Shown here: positions 1-7,400 of the stretch, piece by piece
Layout: each line of letters starts with the position of its first letter
How positions within the stretch are numbered: the stretch's first letter is position 1
Assembly (NCBI GenBank): GCA_003488325.1
Contig: DNLZ01000200.1
Location: 1 to 8,811 of the forward strand
Reading direction: 5' to 3'
Length of the DNA stretch: 8,811 nucleotides
DNA from: Planctomycetaceae bacterium
Lineage (GTDB): Bacteria > Planctomycetota > Planctomycetia > Pirellulales > UBA1268
Notes under the pieces: model-generated
Told to the model about the DNA's origin: nothing
The model's database searches: none
The model's input: only the letters and a program-made list of their open reading frames with translations
Position numbers and translations under genes: made by a program

Positions 1-1
1 C

Positions 2-463
2 GGCGACACGGGCTTCATGAGCGTCCCCCCCAGCCGGCTGGCGGTCGGGCCGCTGGTGTGCTGGGATCAGTGGTATCCGGAGGCCGCGCGGCTCACCGCC
101 ATGGCGGGCGCCGAAGCGCTCTTCTATCCGACGGCGATCGGCTGGCTCGACGGCGAGGAATCGCTCCATCGGGAGCAGTACGAGTCGTGGGACACCATGC
201 TCAGGAGCCATGCGATCGCCAACGGCGTGTTCGTGGTGGCGGTCAACCGCACGGGCCGCGAGGGGCCGCTGCGCTTCTGGGGAGCGAGCGTCGTCTACGC
301 GCCCAACGGGGAATGCCTCGTCAAGGCGCCTCACGACGCACCCACCACCGTCGTCTGCGAGTGCGACCTCGGGCGGATCGAGTGGTCGCGCACCCGGTGG
401 CCGTTCTTCCGCGACCGGCGGATCGACGCGTACGACGACCTGCTCAAGCGCTGGAGTTCGTGA
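2..463 (+). CDS. aguB: N-carbamoylputrescine amidase, C-terminal half (5' end outside window)
   Basis: The reading frame is open from base 2, so this is a 3' fragment of 153 codons, roughly half of a ~290-residue nitrilase-superfamily amidase. It would hydrolyse N-carbamoylputrescine to putrescine, CO2 and ammonia in the cytoplasm. The fragment opens with GDTGF, then has the nucleophile motif VCWDQWYPEAAR (catalytic Cys at codon 59-61), then YPTAIG, and ends with FFRDRRIDAYDDL. This matches the RDRRPxLY end of AguB-type enzymes. The catalytic Glu and Lys of the Glu-Lys-Cys triad lie upstream and cannot be checked. ATG at 17 is internal to the conserved core and is not the real start. Agmatine deiminase follows 28 bases downstream, which supports the specific assignment over a generic carbon-nitrogen hydrolase. 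Other nitrilase-family amidases remain possible but less likely. Confidence 0.9.
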   Translation, partial: GDTGFMSVPPSRLAVGPLVCWDQWYPEAARLTAMAGAEALFYPTAIGWLDGEESLHREQYESWDTMLRSHAIANGVFVVAVNRTGREGPLRFWGASVVYAPNGECLVKAPHDAPTTVVCECDLGRIEWSRTRWPFFRDRRIDAYDDLLKRWSS

Positions 464-491
464 GGGCCCCGCAGCCCGCCCGCCGGCCACC

Positions 492-1556
492 ATGTCCTCC
501 CTGCCCCCCACACCGGCCGACCTCGGCTATCGGCTCCCGGCCGAATGGGAGCCGCACCTCGCGACCTTCCTCGCGTGGCCGCATCGCCGCGCGACGTGGC
601 TCGGCGACTTCGCCGAGGTGCCGCCGGTCTTCGCGACGATCGCCCGGGCGATCGCGGCGCACGAGCCGGTGCGGATCCTCGCCGCGGGAGAGCCGCTGGC
701 CGCGGCACGGCGCGGACTGGCCGACGTCGGCGGCGTCGAGTTCGAGGAGATCGCGACGAACGACGCGTGGCTGCGCGACACCGGACCGGTCTTTCTCCTG
801 CCACCGTCCGGCTCCGCACTGCCGCCGGCCGCCGTGACGTTCCGGTGGAATGCGTGGGGGGGAAAGTATCCGCCGTGGGACGACGACGCCCGCGTGTCGC
901 GCGCGCTCGCCGGGCGGCTCGGCCTGCCCGTGTTCGACGGGGGCATCGTGCTCGAGGGGGGCGCGATCGAGACGGACGGCGACGGCACGCTCCTGGTCAA
1001 CGAGCGGTGCGTCGTCGATGCGCGGCGCAATCCCGGCCTCGATCGGACGGCCCTCGAGCGGGTGCTGACCGCGATGCTCGGCGTGGAGCGCGTGCTCTGG
1101 ACGGGAGGCGAACTCGCGGGCGATGACACGGACGGGCACATCGATCAGCTGGCACGATTCGTCGCCCCGGGCCGGGTGCTCGCCGCCCGGCAGAGCGACC
1201 CGCTCGACCCCAACCACGAGCCGCTCGAGGCCAACCTCGCGCTGCTCCGCTCACTGGTCGATGCGCGCGGCCGCCCCCTCGACGTCATCCCGGTCGAGAT
1301 CCCGCCCCGCTTCGCATTCGCAGGCGTCCAGCTTCCCGCCAGCCACCTCAATTACCTCGTCGCCAACGGCGTGGTGGCCGTGCCCGTCTTCGGGAGCCCG
1401 ACCGACGAGCCCGCCCTGGCGACGCTCGAACAGGCATTTCCCGGCCGGCTCGTCGTGCCCGTGGAGTGCGGCGTCCTCGTTCGCGGTCGCGGGGGCCTCC
1501 ACTGCATCACCCGCGATCAGCCGGCAGTTGGCCTTGCCCCGCCCGCCGCGGTTTGA
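492..1556 (+). CDS. aguA: Agmatine deiminase
   Basis: This 354-residue protein of the peptidyl-arginine/agmatine deiminase superfamily converts agmatine to N-carbamoylputrescine and ammonia, feeding the amidase encoded just upstream. The full motif series is present: RLPAEWEPHLATFLAWPH near the N terminus, NDAWLRDTGP (residues 90-99, Asp96), FRWNAWGGK (118-125), LEGGAIETDGDGTLLVNE (Glu155), DDTDGHID (His216), LPASHLNYLVANG, and the C-terminal GRGGLHCIT with the catalytic Cys at 338. Spacing of the Asp, Glu, His and Cys residues fits the family, and length is normal. The ATG at 492 is chosen because homology begins about ten residues later. The frame extends upstream to 210, but only inside aguB. 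No clear Shine-Dalgarno sequence precedes it, so it may depend on translation of the upstream gene. The arginine decarboxylase that would supply agmatine is not in the window. Confidence 0.95.
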   Translation: MSSLPPTPADLGYRLPAEWEPHLATFLAWPHRRATWLGDFAEVPPVFATIARAIAAHEPVRILAAGEPLAAARRGLADVGGVEFEEIATNDAWLRDTGPVFLLPPSGSALPPAAVTFRWNAWGGKYPPWDDDARVSRALAGRLGLPVFDGGIVLEGGAIETDGDGTLLVNERCVVDARRNPGLDRTALERVLTAMLGVERVLWTGGELAGDDTDGHIDQLARFVAPGRVLAARQSDPLDPNHEPLEANLALLRSLVDARGRPLDVIPVEIPPRFAFAGVQLPASHLNYLVANGVVAVPVFGSPTDEPALATLEQAFPGRLVVPVECGVLVRGRGGLHCITRDQPAVGLAPPAAV

Positions 1557-1611
1557 CGACCATGCGGCCATTCCGCGGGGATCGGCCGGCGACCGCCGCG
1601 GGCCCGGGCCG

Positions 1612-1642
1612 CGGACCGGACGACGGGTGAGTCGACGGTCCG
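1612..1642. repeat. Inverted repeat in aguA-doxX gap
   Basis: Seven-base arms CGGACCG (1612-1618) and CGGTCCG (1636-1642) pair around a 17-base loop. An alternative register pairs CCGGAC (1616-1621) with GTCCGG (1638-1643). It lies between the aguA stop and the ribosome binding site of the next gene. No T-run follows, so it is not a standard intrinsic terminator. In DNA this GC-rich such a hairpin can easily arise by chance. The rest of the 114-base gap at 1557-1670 shows no convincing promoter. Confidence 0.25.
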
Positions 1643-1653
1643 GATGACAGGCC

Positions 1654-1663
1654 GGAGAAGGAG
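1654..1663 (+). promoter_or_regulatory. Shine-Dalgarno sequence fixing the DoxX start
   Basis: The purine run GGAGAAGGAG ends seven bases before the ATG at 1671. It is the best ribosome binding site in the window. It selects ATG 1671 over the in-frame ATG at 1644, which has no such site and would add nine non-homologous residues. Confidence 0.75.
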
Positions 1664-1670
1664 TTCCTCC

Positions 1671-2168
1671 ATGGCACACCTGGCGGCGGCGGTGCAGGGC
1701 TTCACGGCCCTCCTCGCGCGGCTGATGCTGACGGCGATCTTTCTCATGAGCGCCGTGGGCAACAAGATTCCGCAGTTTCAGGAGACCGCGGCCTACATGG
1801 CTGCCGAGGGGGTGCCGAATCCGAAGTTCGCGCTCTTCGGCGCGATCGGGCTGCTGGTGCTTGGCGGCATCTCGCTCATCCTCGGCGCCTGGACCCGCAT
1901 GGGGGCGCTGTTTCTCTTCTGCTTCCTCGGTGCGGCGACGTTCTACTTCCACGATTTCTGGCAGTTCAGTGATCCGGGACAGCGGCAGTTGCAGATCATC
2001 CAGTTCATGAAGAACATGGCGATCGGCGGCGGCCTGCTCGCCCTCGCCGCGTTCGGGGGTGGTCCGTGGAGCGTGGACGGATGGATCGAACAGCGTCAGG
2101 CGGAGGCGGAGACCGCCGCGGCGAAGCCGCAGCGTGCCGGTGCGAAGGGTGTGCAGCAGGCGGCGTGA
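1671..2168 (+). CDS. DoxX family membrane protein
   Basis: This is a 165-residue inner-membrane protein with four predicted hydrophobic segments, at about residues 8-29, 53-72, 76-93 and 112-129. It shows the DoxX pattern: an arginine in the first helix followed by a short Gly-Asn-Lys-Ile loop (30-33), a Pro-containing loop (GVPNPKF), ILGAWTRMGAL at the second/third helix turn, FYFHDFW at the end of helix 3, and FMKNMAIGGGLL opening helix 4. The tail after about 138 is hydrophilic and rich in Ala, Gln and Lys. DoxX-family proteins are variously linked to quinone or thiol redox chemistry and to oxidative stress, but the substrate of this one cannot be inferred. The start is set by a strong ribosome binding site at 1654-1663. 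The end overlaps the probable GTG start of the mutarotase (GTGA at 2165-2168), which suggests co-translation. Confidence 0.85.
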   Translation: MAHLAAAVQGFTALLARLMLTAIFLMSAVGNKIPQFQETAAYMAAEGVPNPKFALFGAIGLLVLGGISLILGAWTRMGALFLFCFLGAATFYFHDFWQFSDPGQRQLQIIQFMKNMAIGGGLLALAAFGGGPWSVDGWIEQRQAEAETAAAKPQRAGAKGVQQAA

Positions 2169-3409
2169 CGCCGCGTGACGGCAAGGCGGTGCGACGACCT
2201 CCATGCCTGCGGCGCATGGTCGGGGGCGTGCTGGCCGCTATGCTCGCCTGGCTCGGGACCCCGATCCCGCCCTCCGCCGCGGAGCCACCGATGACGGATG
2301 TCCCACCCGCCGCCGCGGCGCGTCCTGCCGAGCCGGCCGCGCGCGTCTTCGGAGCGCTGCCCGACGGCCGTGAAGCGCGGCTCTTCACCCTCGACGCCGG
2401 CGGCTTTCGCGCCACGGTCACCGACTTCGGCGCGATCCTCACGAGCTTCCTCGTGCCCGGTCGGAATGCCGGCGACCCGGCGACCGACGTGGTGCTCGGC
2501 TTCGACGACCTCGCCGGCTATGTCGGCACCCATCCCTACTTCGGCGCGACCGTGGGGCGGTGCGGCAATCGGATCGCGGGCGGCGCCTTCGTCCTCGACG
2601 GCACGACGTACCGGCTCGCGACCAACAACGGCCCCAATCACCTGCATGGCGGGCTCGTGGGATTCGACAAGAAGCTCTGGTCGGCCCGGCCGCACGTGGG
2701 CGAACGCGGCCCCGCCGTCGAGTTCACGCTCGTGTCACCCGACGGCGACGAAGGCTATCCGGGGCGACTCACGGCGCGGGCGACCTACACGCTCACGACG
2801 GAGGGCGAGCTCATCGTCGAGATGGAGGCGACCACCGACGCGCCCACGATCGTCAACCTCGTGCATCACTCCTACTGGAATCTCGCGGGCCAGGCCTCGG
2901 GCTCCGTCGCCGGCCACGAACTGGCGGTGAACGCCGACCAGTACCTGCCGGTGGATGCCGGCAGCATCCCGACCGGCGTGTTCGCCCCGGTGCAGGGGAC
3001 ACCCTTCGACTTCCGCCCCGAACTCGCCCCGTGGAGGCGCGTCGGCACGGCGATCGAGGCGCTGCCTCCCGACGCGGGACCCGGCGTGCCGCGCGGCGTC
3101 GATCACGACTACGTGGTGCGCGACTGGCGGCCCGACGGAACGCTCCGTACCGCGGCGATCCTCAGGGATCCCAAGAGTGGCCGCACGCTCGAGGTGCGCT
3201 CCGACCAGCCGGGCGTCCAGGTGTACATGGGCAACTTTCTCGACGGCTCGCTGCGTGGCAAGGCGGGCGCGGTCTACGGCCCCAACGCCGGCCTCTGCCT
3301 CGAGACCCAGAAGCACCCCGATTCGATCCACCGCCCCGAGTGGCCCTCGGTGCGACTCGCTCCGGGCGAGACCTACCGGCACGTGATGGTGCACCGCTTC
3401 ACGCGGTGA
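2165..3409 (+). CDS. galM: Secreted aldose 1-epimerase (galactose mutarotase)
   Basis: This enzyme interconverts alpha and beta anomers of galactose, glucose or related aldoses. From the GTG at 2165 it has 414 residues. A signal peptide occupies about residues 1-39, with an Arg-rich n-region, hydrophobic core VGGVLAAMLAWLG, and a likely cut after SAA. The mutarotase beta-sandwich follows from about residue 60. Visible family motifs are GRCGNRIAGGAF (131-142), NHLHGG (His161), NLVHHSYWNLAG (His235, expected general acid), GVDHDYVV (sugar-binding Asp at 313/315) and LCLETQKHPDS (Glu380, expected general base). The start is uncertain. GTG 2165 gives a GTGA overlap with the DoxX stop, GTG 2189 and ATG 2216 also keep a signal peptide, and an ATG at 2066 would overlap DoxX by 103 bases. 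The product should act outside the cytoplasm, unlike typical bacterial GalM. It converges with the regulator gene downstream, with 25 bases between stops. Confidence 0.92.
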   Translation: MTPRDGKAVRRPPCLRRMVGGVLAAMLAWLGTPIPPSAAEPPMTDVPPAAAARPAEPAARVFGALPDGREARLFTLDAGGFRATVTDFGAILTSFLVPGRNAGDPATDVVLGFDDLAGYVGTHPYFGATVGRCGNRIAGGAFVLDGTTYRLATNNGPNHLHGGLVGFDKKLWSARPHVGERGPAVEFTLVSPDGDEGYPGRLTARATYTLTTEGELIVEMEATTDAPTIVNLVHHSYWNLAGQASGSVAGHELAVNADQYLPVDAGSIPTGVFAPVQGTPFDFRPELAPWRRVGTAIEALPPDAGPGVPRGVDHDYVVRDWRPDGTLRTAAILRDPKSGRTLEVRSDQPGVQVYMGNFLDGSLRGKAGAVYGPNAGLCLETQKHPDSIHRPEWPSVRLAPGETYRHVMVHRFTR

Positions 3410-3433
3410 TCGAACGACCCGCGCGGCACCGCG
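3402..3433. terminator. Possible hairpin between convergent genes
   Basis: CGCGGTG (3402-3408) pairs with CACCGCG (3427-3433) around an 18-base loop. The left arm runs into the mutarotase stop codon and the right arm ends two bases before the stop codon of the opposing regulator. The position suits a shared bidirectional terminator, but there is no T-tract on either strand and the loop is long. The call is tentative. Confidence 0.22.
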
Positions 3434-3434
3434 G

Positions 3435-4220
3435 TCACGATTCATCCGCCCCTGCGGCGGACGTCGCCCGGATACGTGCTCGTGTGTCGGCCCGGATGTC
3501 ACGCTCCGCCCAGTCGAGATGCCGGCGCATCGCCGCCTCGGCGGCGGCCGGATCGTGACGATCGACGGCGGCGAGGATCTCGCGGTGGCCGATGAGGGCG
3601 GGGTCCACACCGGCCGCGCGGATCGTGCGTCGCCGCGACTCCACGAGGAGCCCGCCGAGCGTGCCGAGCAGCACGCCGAACACGGGATTGCCCGTGGCCA
3701 CGGCGAGCAGATCGTGAAACCGCACGTCGGCGGCGACACGCCGCTCGAGTGTCGTCGCACGCTCGAGCTCGGCGTTCGCGTCGCAGAGCGTCGCGATCTG
3801 CTCCGCGGTCGCGCGGGTCGCGGCGAGGCGGGCGATCTCCGTCTCGAGCGGCCGTCGCACCTCCGTCAGGCCGAGGAGCGTCGTTCGCGATCGCGCGAGC
3901 AGGAGCGAAAGCGACTCGACGGTGGGCCGGGCATCGACCTCCGCCACACGCGGCCGGGCGCCCTGGCTCATGACGACGAGCCCCTGGGCACGGAGGCTCC
4001 GCATCGCCTCGCGGATCACCGTGCGCGACACGCCGAACGACTCCGCAAGGTCGCCTTCGCTCGGCAGCGCCCCGCCGACGGCATGGTCGCCCGCGAGAAT
4101 GCGCGCGCGCAGGTGCGTCACGACCTGGTCGACGAGGTCCCGGGCCGGCGTGATCACCGCGCCGCGTCGCACCTTCACGGGCGCTCGGGGCGTCGAGATC
4201 GTGCGCGGCGTCGCGGTCAT
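3435..4220 (-). CDS. FadR-subfamily GntR transcriptional regulator (FCD domain)
   Basis: This 261-residue DNA-binding regulator has an N-terminal winged helix-turn-helix at about residues 24-92, containing ALPSEGDLAESFGVSRTVIREA and RSLRAQGLV, the classic GntR signature. A C-terminal all-helical FCD ligand domain covers about 117-243. That domain keeps the family's metal site: Asp165 and His169 in DVRFHDLLA, His212 in IGHREIL, and His234 in MRRHLDWAE. Metal-bearing FCD proteins usually sense small carboxylates or sugar acids; the ligand here is unknown. ATG at 4220 is chosen because a purine-rich GGGAAGAG (4223-4230) precedes it and homology starts about 25 residues in. The frame continues upstream to 4466, but only through the intergenic region and into the opposing gene. 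It is divergent from the PSD1-DUF1501 operon, and the palindrome at 4314-4332 between them is its likely binding site. Confidence 0.92.
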   Translation of the reverse strand: MTATPRTISTPRAPVKVRRGAVITPARDLVDQVVTHLRARILAGDHAVGGALPSEGDLAESFGVSRTVIREAMRSLRAQGLVVMSQGARPRVAEVDARPTVESLSLLLARSRTTLLGLTEVRRPLETEIARLAATRATAEQIATLCDANAELERATTLERRVAADVRFHDLLAVATGNPVFGVLLGTLGGLLVESRRRTIRAAGVDPALIGHREILAAVDRHDPAAAEAAMRRHLDWAERDIRADTRARIRATSAAGADES

Positions 4221-4303
4221 CGCTCTTCCCGTCGCACAGCCACCACCCGGGCCGCGCCGACGCGCACGGCCGCCCGGCTCGGGCACCGACCACGTGCCGG
4301 CGC

Positions 4304-4317
4304 CCACAACCCACAAC
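4304..4317. repeat. Tandem 7-base repeat beside the palindrome
   Basis: CCACAAC occurs twice in immediate succession (4304-4310 and 4311-4317). The second copy runs into the left arm of the palindrome at 4314-4332. It could be an extra half-site for the regulator or a small duplication. Two copies of a seven-mer are weak evidence on their own. Confidence 0.4.
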
Positions 4318-4320
4318 TTG

Positions 4321-4326
4321 TATGAT
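4321..4326 (+). promoter_or_regulatory. Candidate -10 element of the PSD1-DUF1501 operon
   Basis: TATGAT matches the TATAAT consensus at five of six positions and is the only good -10-like hexamer in the divergent region. No recognisable -35 lies about 17 bases upstream. A start near 4333 would give a leader of about 70 bases carrying the ribosome binding site at 4394-4400. Confidence 0.45.
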
Positions 4327-4327
4327 A
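4322..4327 (-). promoter_or_regulatory. Candidate -10 element of the regulator gene
   Basis: Read on the minus strand this is TATCAT, also five of six to consensus. It is offset by one base from the plus-strand hexamer. It could drive the GntR gene from a start near 4315 with a leader of about 95 bases. No clear -35 is visible, so only the -10 and its position support it. Confidence 0.35.
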
Positions 4328-4393
4328 AGTTGGCCGGGCCTACACTGCAACGGACTTCGGTCGCGCGCGCCCGCGCATCCCGAGCCGCGCGTT

Positions 4394-4400
4394 GGGAGGT
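4394..4400 (+). promoter_or_regulatory. Shine-Dalgarno sequence fixing the PSD1 protein start
   Basis: GGGAGGT lies four bases before the ATG at 4405, the first in-frame ATG before a signal-peptide-like segment. It excludes the longer open frame that runs back to 3922 through the regulator gene. Confidence 0.7.
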
Positions 4401-4404
4401 CGGC

Positions 4405-7400
4405 ATGCCCATCACCACCGGACGGCCCCGCGGCTCGACGCACCGCGCGGTCATCCTGCTCGCCACCGCAACGCTCGGTCGTGCCGCAGGCGCCGTCGCA
4501 GCCGCGCCGATCGAGGAGTCGATCCGTCCGCTGCTCGTCGCCCGCTGCGCCGCGTGCCACGGCCCCGAGACCCAGGAGAGCGGCCTGAGGCTCGACGTGC
4601 GGCACCGGGCGCTTCAGGGGGGTGACTTCGGTGCGGTGATCGTGCCGGGCAAGGCCGCCGAAAGCGAGCTCATCCGACGGATCACGAGCACCGACCACGA
4701 GACGATGATGCCGCCCGACGGCGCGCGGCTCTCCCCCGCCGAGGTGCAGCTTCTCACCGCATGGATCGATTCCGGAGCGGAGTGGCCCGAGTCCGAGTTC
4801 GATCGCACCGCTCGCGCGACCGACCGCGACCCGCGGCTGGACCACTGGGCATGGCAGCCCGTGACGCGGCCCGCCGTACCACCGCGACGGAACGGCTGGC
4901 CGACCGGCAACGCGATCGATCGCTTTCTCCAGGAGACGCTGGCCGAGAAGGGCCTCGCGCCGGCGCCCGAGGCCGATCGGCGCACGCTCATCCGCCGGCT
5001 GTCCTTCGATCTGCTCGGCCTGCCGCCCGCGCCCGAAGACGTGGCGACCTTCCTCGCCGATGAGTCCCCCGACGCCTACGACGCCCTTCTCGACCGGCTC
5101 CTCGCGTCGCCCCACTACGGCGAGCGCTGGGCCCGCCACTGGCTCGACATCGCCCACTACGCCGACACCCACGGCTTCGAGCGCGACCAGCTGCGGCCCA
5201 ATGCCTGGCGGTATCGCGACTGGGTGATCGACGCGCTCAACCGCGACCTTCCGTACGACGAGTTCCTCAGGCGGCAGATCGCCGGCGACGTGACCGCCCC
5301 GGACGACCCGGATCACGTCGTGGCCACGGGGTTCCTCACCGCCGGCCCATGGGACTTCGTCGGCCAGGTCGAAACCAAAAGCGACGTCCTGCGTCGCCAG
5401 GCACGGGCCGACGATCTCGACGACATGGTCACGCAGGTGATGTCGGCGGCCTGCGGCGTGACGATCAACTGCGCCCGCTGCCACGACCACAAGCTCGACC
5501 CGGTGCCGCAGCGCGACTACTACGCGCTCGTCGCCGTGTTCGCCGGCGTCACGCGCGGGGATGCCCCGACGAGCCGTGCCGACCACGACCGGGCGACGAA
5601 ACGCCGCGCCGAGGTGAACGCCGCGGTGGCGGCCGCCCGGGCCGAGGTGCATGCGCTCGCGGGGAGGCCGCTCGATCTCGCCGACATCGTCGGCGGGGGC
5701 GACGGCCGCGGCAACGGCACCAGGGGCGCCGGGATCGACGCCCGCAACGGCCGGGTGGTCGAGGTGAAAACCGGCGGATTCCTGTCGGCCATCACGGTCA
5801 ACGCGCCGAAGCCCGGACCGACGAAGCGCGTGCACGCGGTGTTCATCCCCGACGGGCCCGGCGACGTGCCGGTGACCACCACCGGCCTGACGGTGCAGGG
5901 GATCCCCGAGACGAGCCGGGCGGGCTGGGATGCGATCCGCAACGGGCCGGTCGCGCGGCAGCATGCCACGACGCTCGGCGACGTCGACTACGCCGCCCGC
6001 GGCCACACGCTGCTCGGTTTGCATGCCAACGCCGGGATCACGTTCGACCTGGCCGAGATTCTCGCCGGCATCGACCTCGAGCGTCCGAGGTTCCGCGCCG
6101 TCGTGGGCTACGGCGGCACGACGCCGCAGGCGGGCGCCGACTACTTCGTGTTCGTCGATGGCGAGCGAATGGCCGCGGGACGCGTCGGCCGCGACGACGG
6201 AGGCGTGCCGCTCGACGTCTCGCTGCCAGCGGGCGCGCGGTTCCTGACGCTCGTCGCCACGGACGGCGGCAACGGGATCGGCATGGACCAGGTCTTCTTC
6301 GGCGATCCGGGCATCGAGGGGACGACGCCGTCGCTCGACGCAGGGCGGCGCGAGGCGCTCGCGGCCGCCGAGGCACGCCTGGCGGCACTCGAGGAGGAGG
6401 TGAAGTCGCTCCGCGACTCCGACAAGGTCTTCGGGCCGGTGACCGCCGCGCCGCCCGCGGTGCGGGTACACCTCCGGGGCAATCCGGAGGTGTCGGGCGA
6501 CGAGGTGGGGCCGGGGACGATCTCGCTCCTCGCCGGCCTGCCGGCGAGGTTCGGCGACGCCTCCCTGTCCGACGGCATGCGGCGGGCCGCGCTCGCGGAC
6601 TGGATCACGTCGCCGCACAACCCGCTCACGGCCCGCGTGATCGTCAATCGCCTCTGGCATCACCACTTCGGCGTCGGGCTCGTGGACACGCCGAGCGACC
6701 TCGGGCTGGGAGGGGGCCGACCGTCGCATCCCGAGCTCCTCGACTGGCTCGCGTCCGAGGTCGCCGCGCGCGGCTGGTCGCTCAAGGCGCTGCACCGGCT
6801 CATCTGCACGAGCCACGCCTACCGGCAGCGGAGCGTCGGCGTGCCCGACGCCGCGGCGGCGCTCGCGGTCGATGCGGACAACCGCCTGCTCTGGCGTCAC
6901 TCCCCTCGACGGCTCGACGCCGAGAGCCTGCGCGACGCGACGCTCGCCGTCTCCGGCTGCCTCAACGACGCGATGCACGGTCCCGGCTACCGCGACTTCG
7001 ACTACGAGGAGGCCTACGCGCCCGTCTACCGCTACGTGACGCCCGACACGCCCGACCTCTGGCGGCGGAGCATCTACCGCTTCGTCGTCCGCAGCACCCC
7101 GCATGCATTCCTGACGACACTCGACTGCCCGAACCCAGCCAACCTCGCGCCGGCCCGACTCGAAACGACGACGGCGCTGCAGTCCCTCGCGCTTTTGAAC
7201 AACGACTTCATGCTCCGTCAGGCCGGGCACTGGGCCCGCCGGCTCGAGCGGGAGGCGGGCCCCGACCCGGCGGCGCAGGTCGTTCGTGCCTACCGGCTGG
7301 CGCTGGCCCGCGAGCCGGAGGACGCGGAGGCGGCCGCCGCGGTCGCGCTGGTCACCTCCGCAGGCCTGCCGCAGTTCTGCCGGATGCTCCTCAACACGAA

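Larger units (their letters stand above)
4314..4332. promoter_or_regulatory. Palindromic operator, probable GntR/FadR-type site
   Basis: CAACTTGTATGATAAGTTG has perfect six-base arms (CAACTT and AAGTTG) around a seven-base centre. It sits in a short AT-rich island in an otherwise very GC-rich intergenic region. Its TTGTATGATAA core resembles the T-GT-x-AC-A style operators of FadR-subfamily regulators. It lies 93 bases upstream of the regulator start and 72 bases upstream of the PSD1 start. It also covers the -10-like hexamers on both strands, so bound protein should block both promoters. This is inferred from sequence and position only. Confidence 0.6.

Noticed and set aside
444..1217. Minus-strand open frame opposite aguA
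   Set aside because: It is a shadow of aguA. The aguA frame has every catalytic residue, while the antisense product matches nothing recognisable.
1553..1558. TTGACG as a -35 element for the DoxX gene
   Set aside because: No -10-like hexamer lies 16-18 bases downstream, and the match overlaps the aguA stop codon.
1601..1610. GGCCCGGGCC palindrome as a terminator or protein site
   Set aside because: It is a ten-base GC-only palindrome with no loop and no T-run, and such sequences are expected by chance at this base composition.
3922..4404. A 161-codon N-terminal extension of the PSD1 frame
   Set aside because: It would run antisense through the start of the GntR gene and across the promoter region, and shows no homology. 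The ribosome binding site at 4394-4400 and the signal peptide support ATG 4405.
4221..4466. An 82-codon N-terminal extension of the regulator frame
   Set aside because: It spans the palindrome and part of the opposing gene and is low-complexity. GntR homology begins just after the ATG at 4220.
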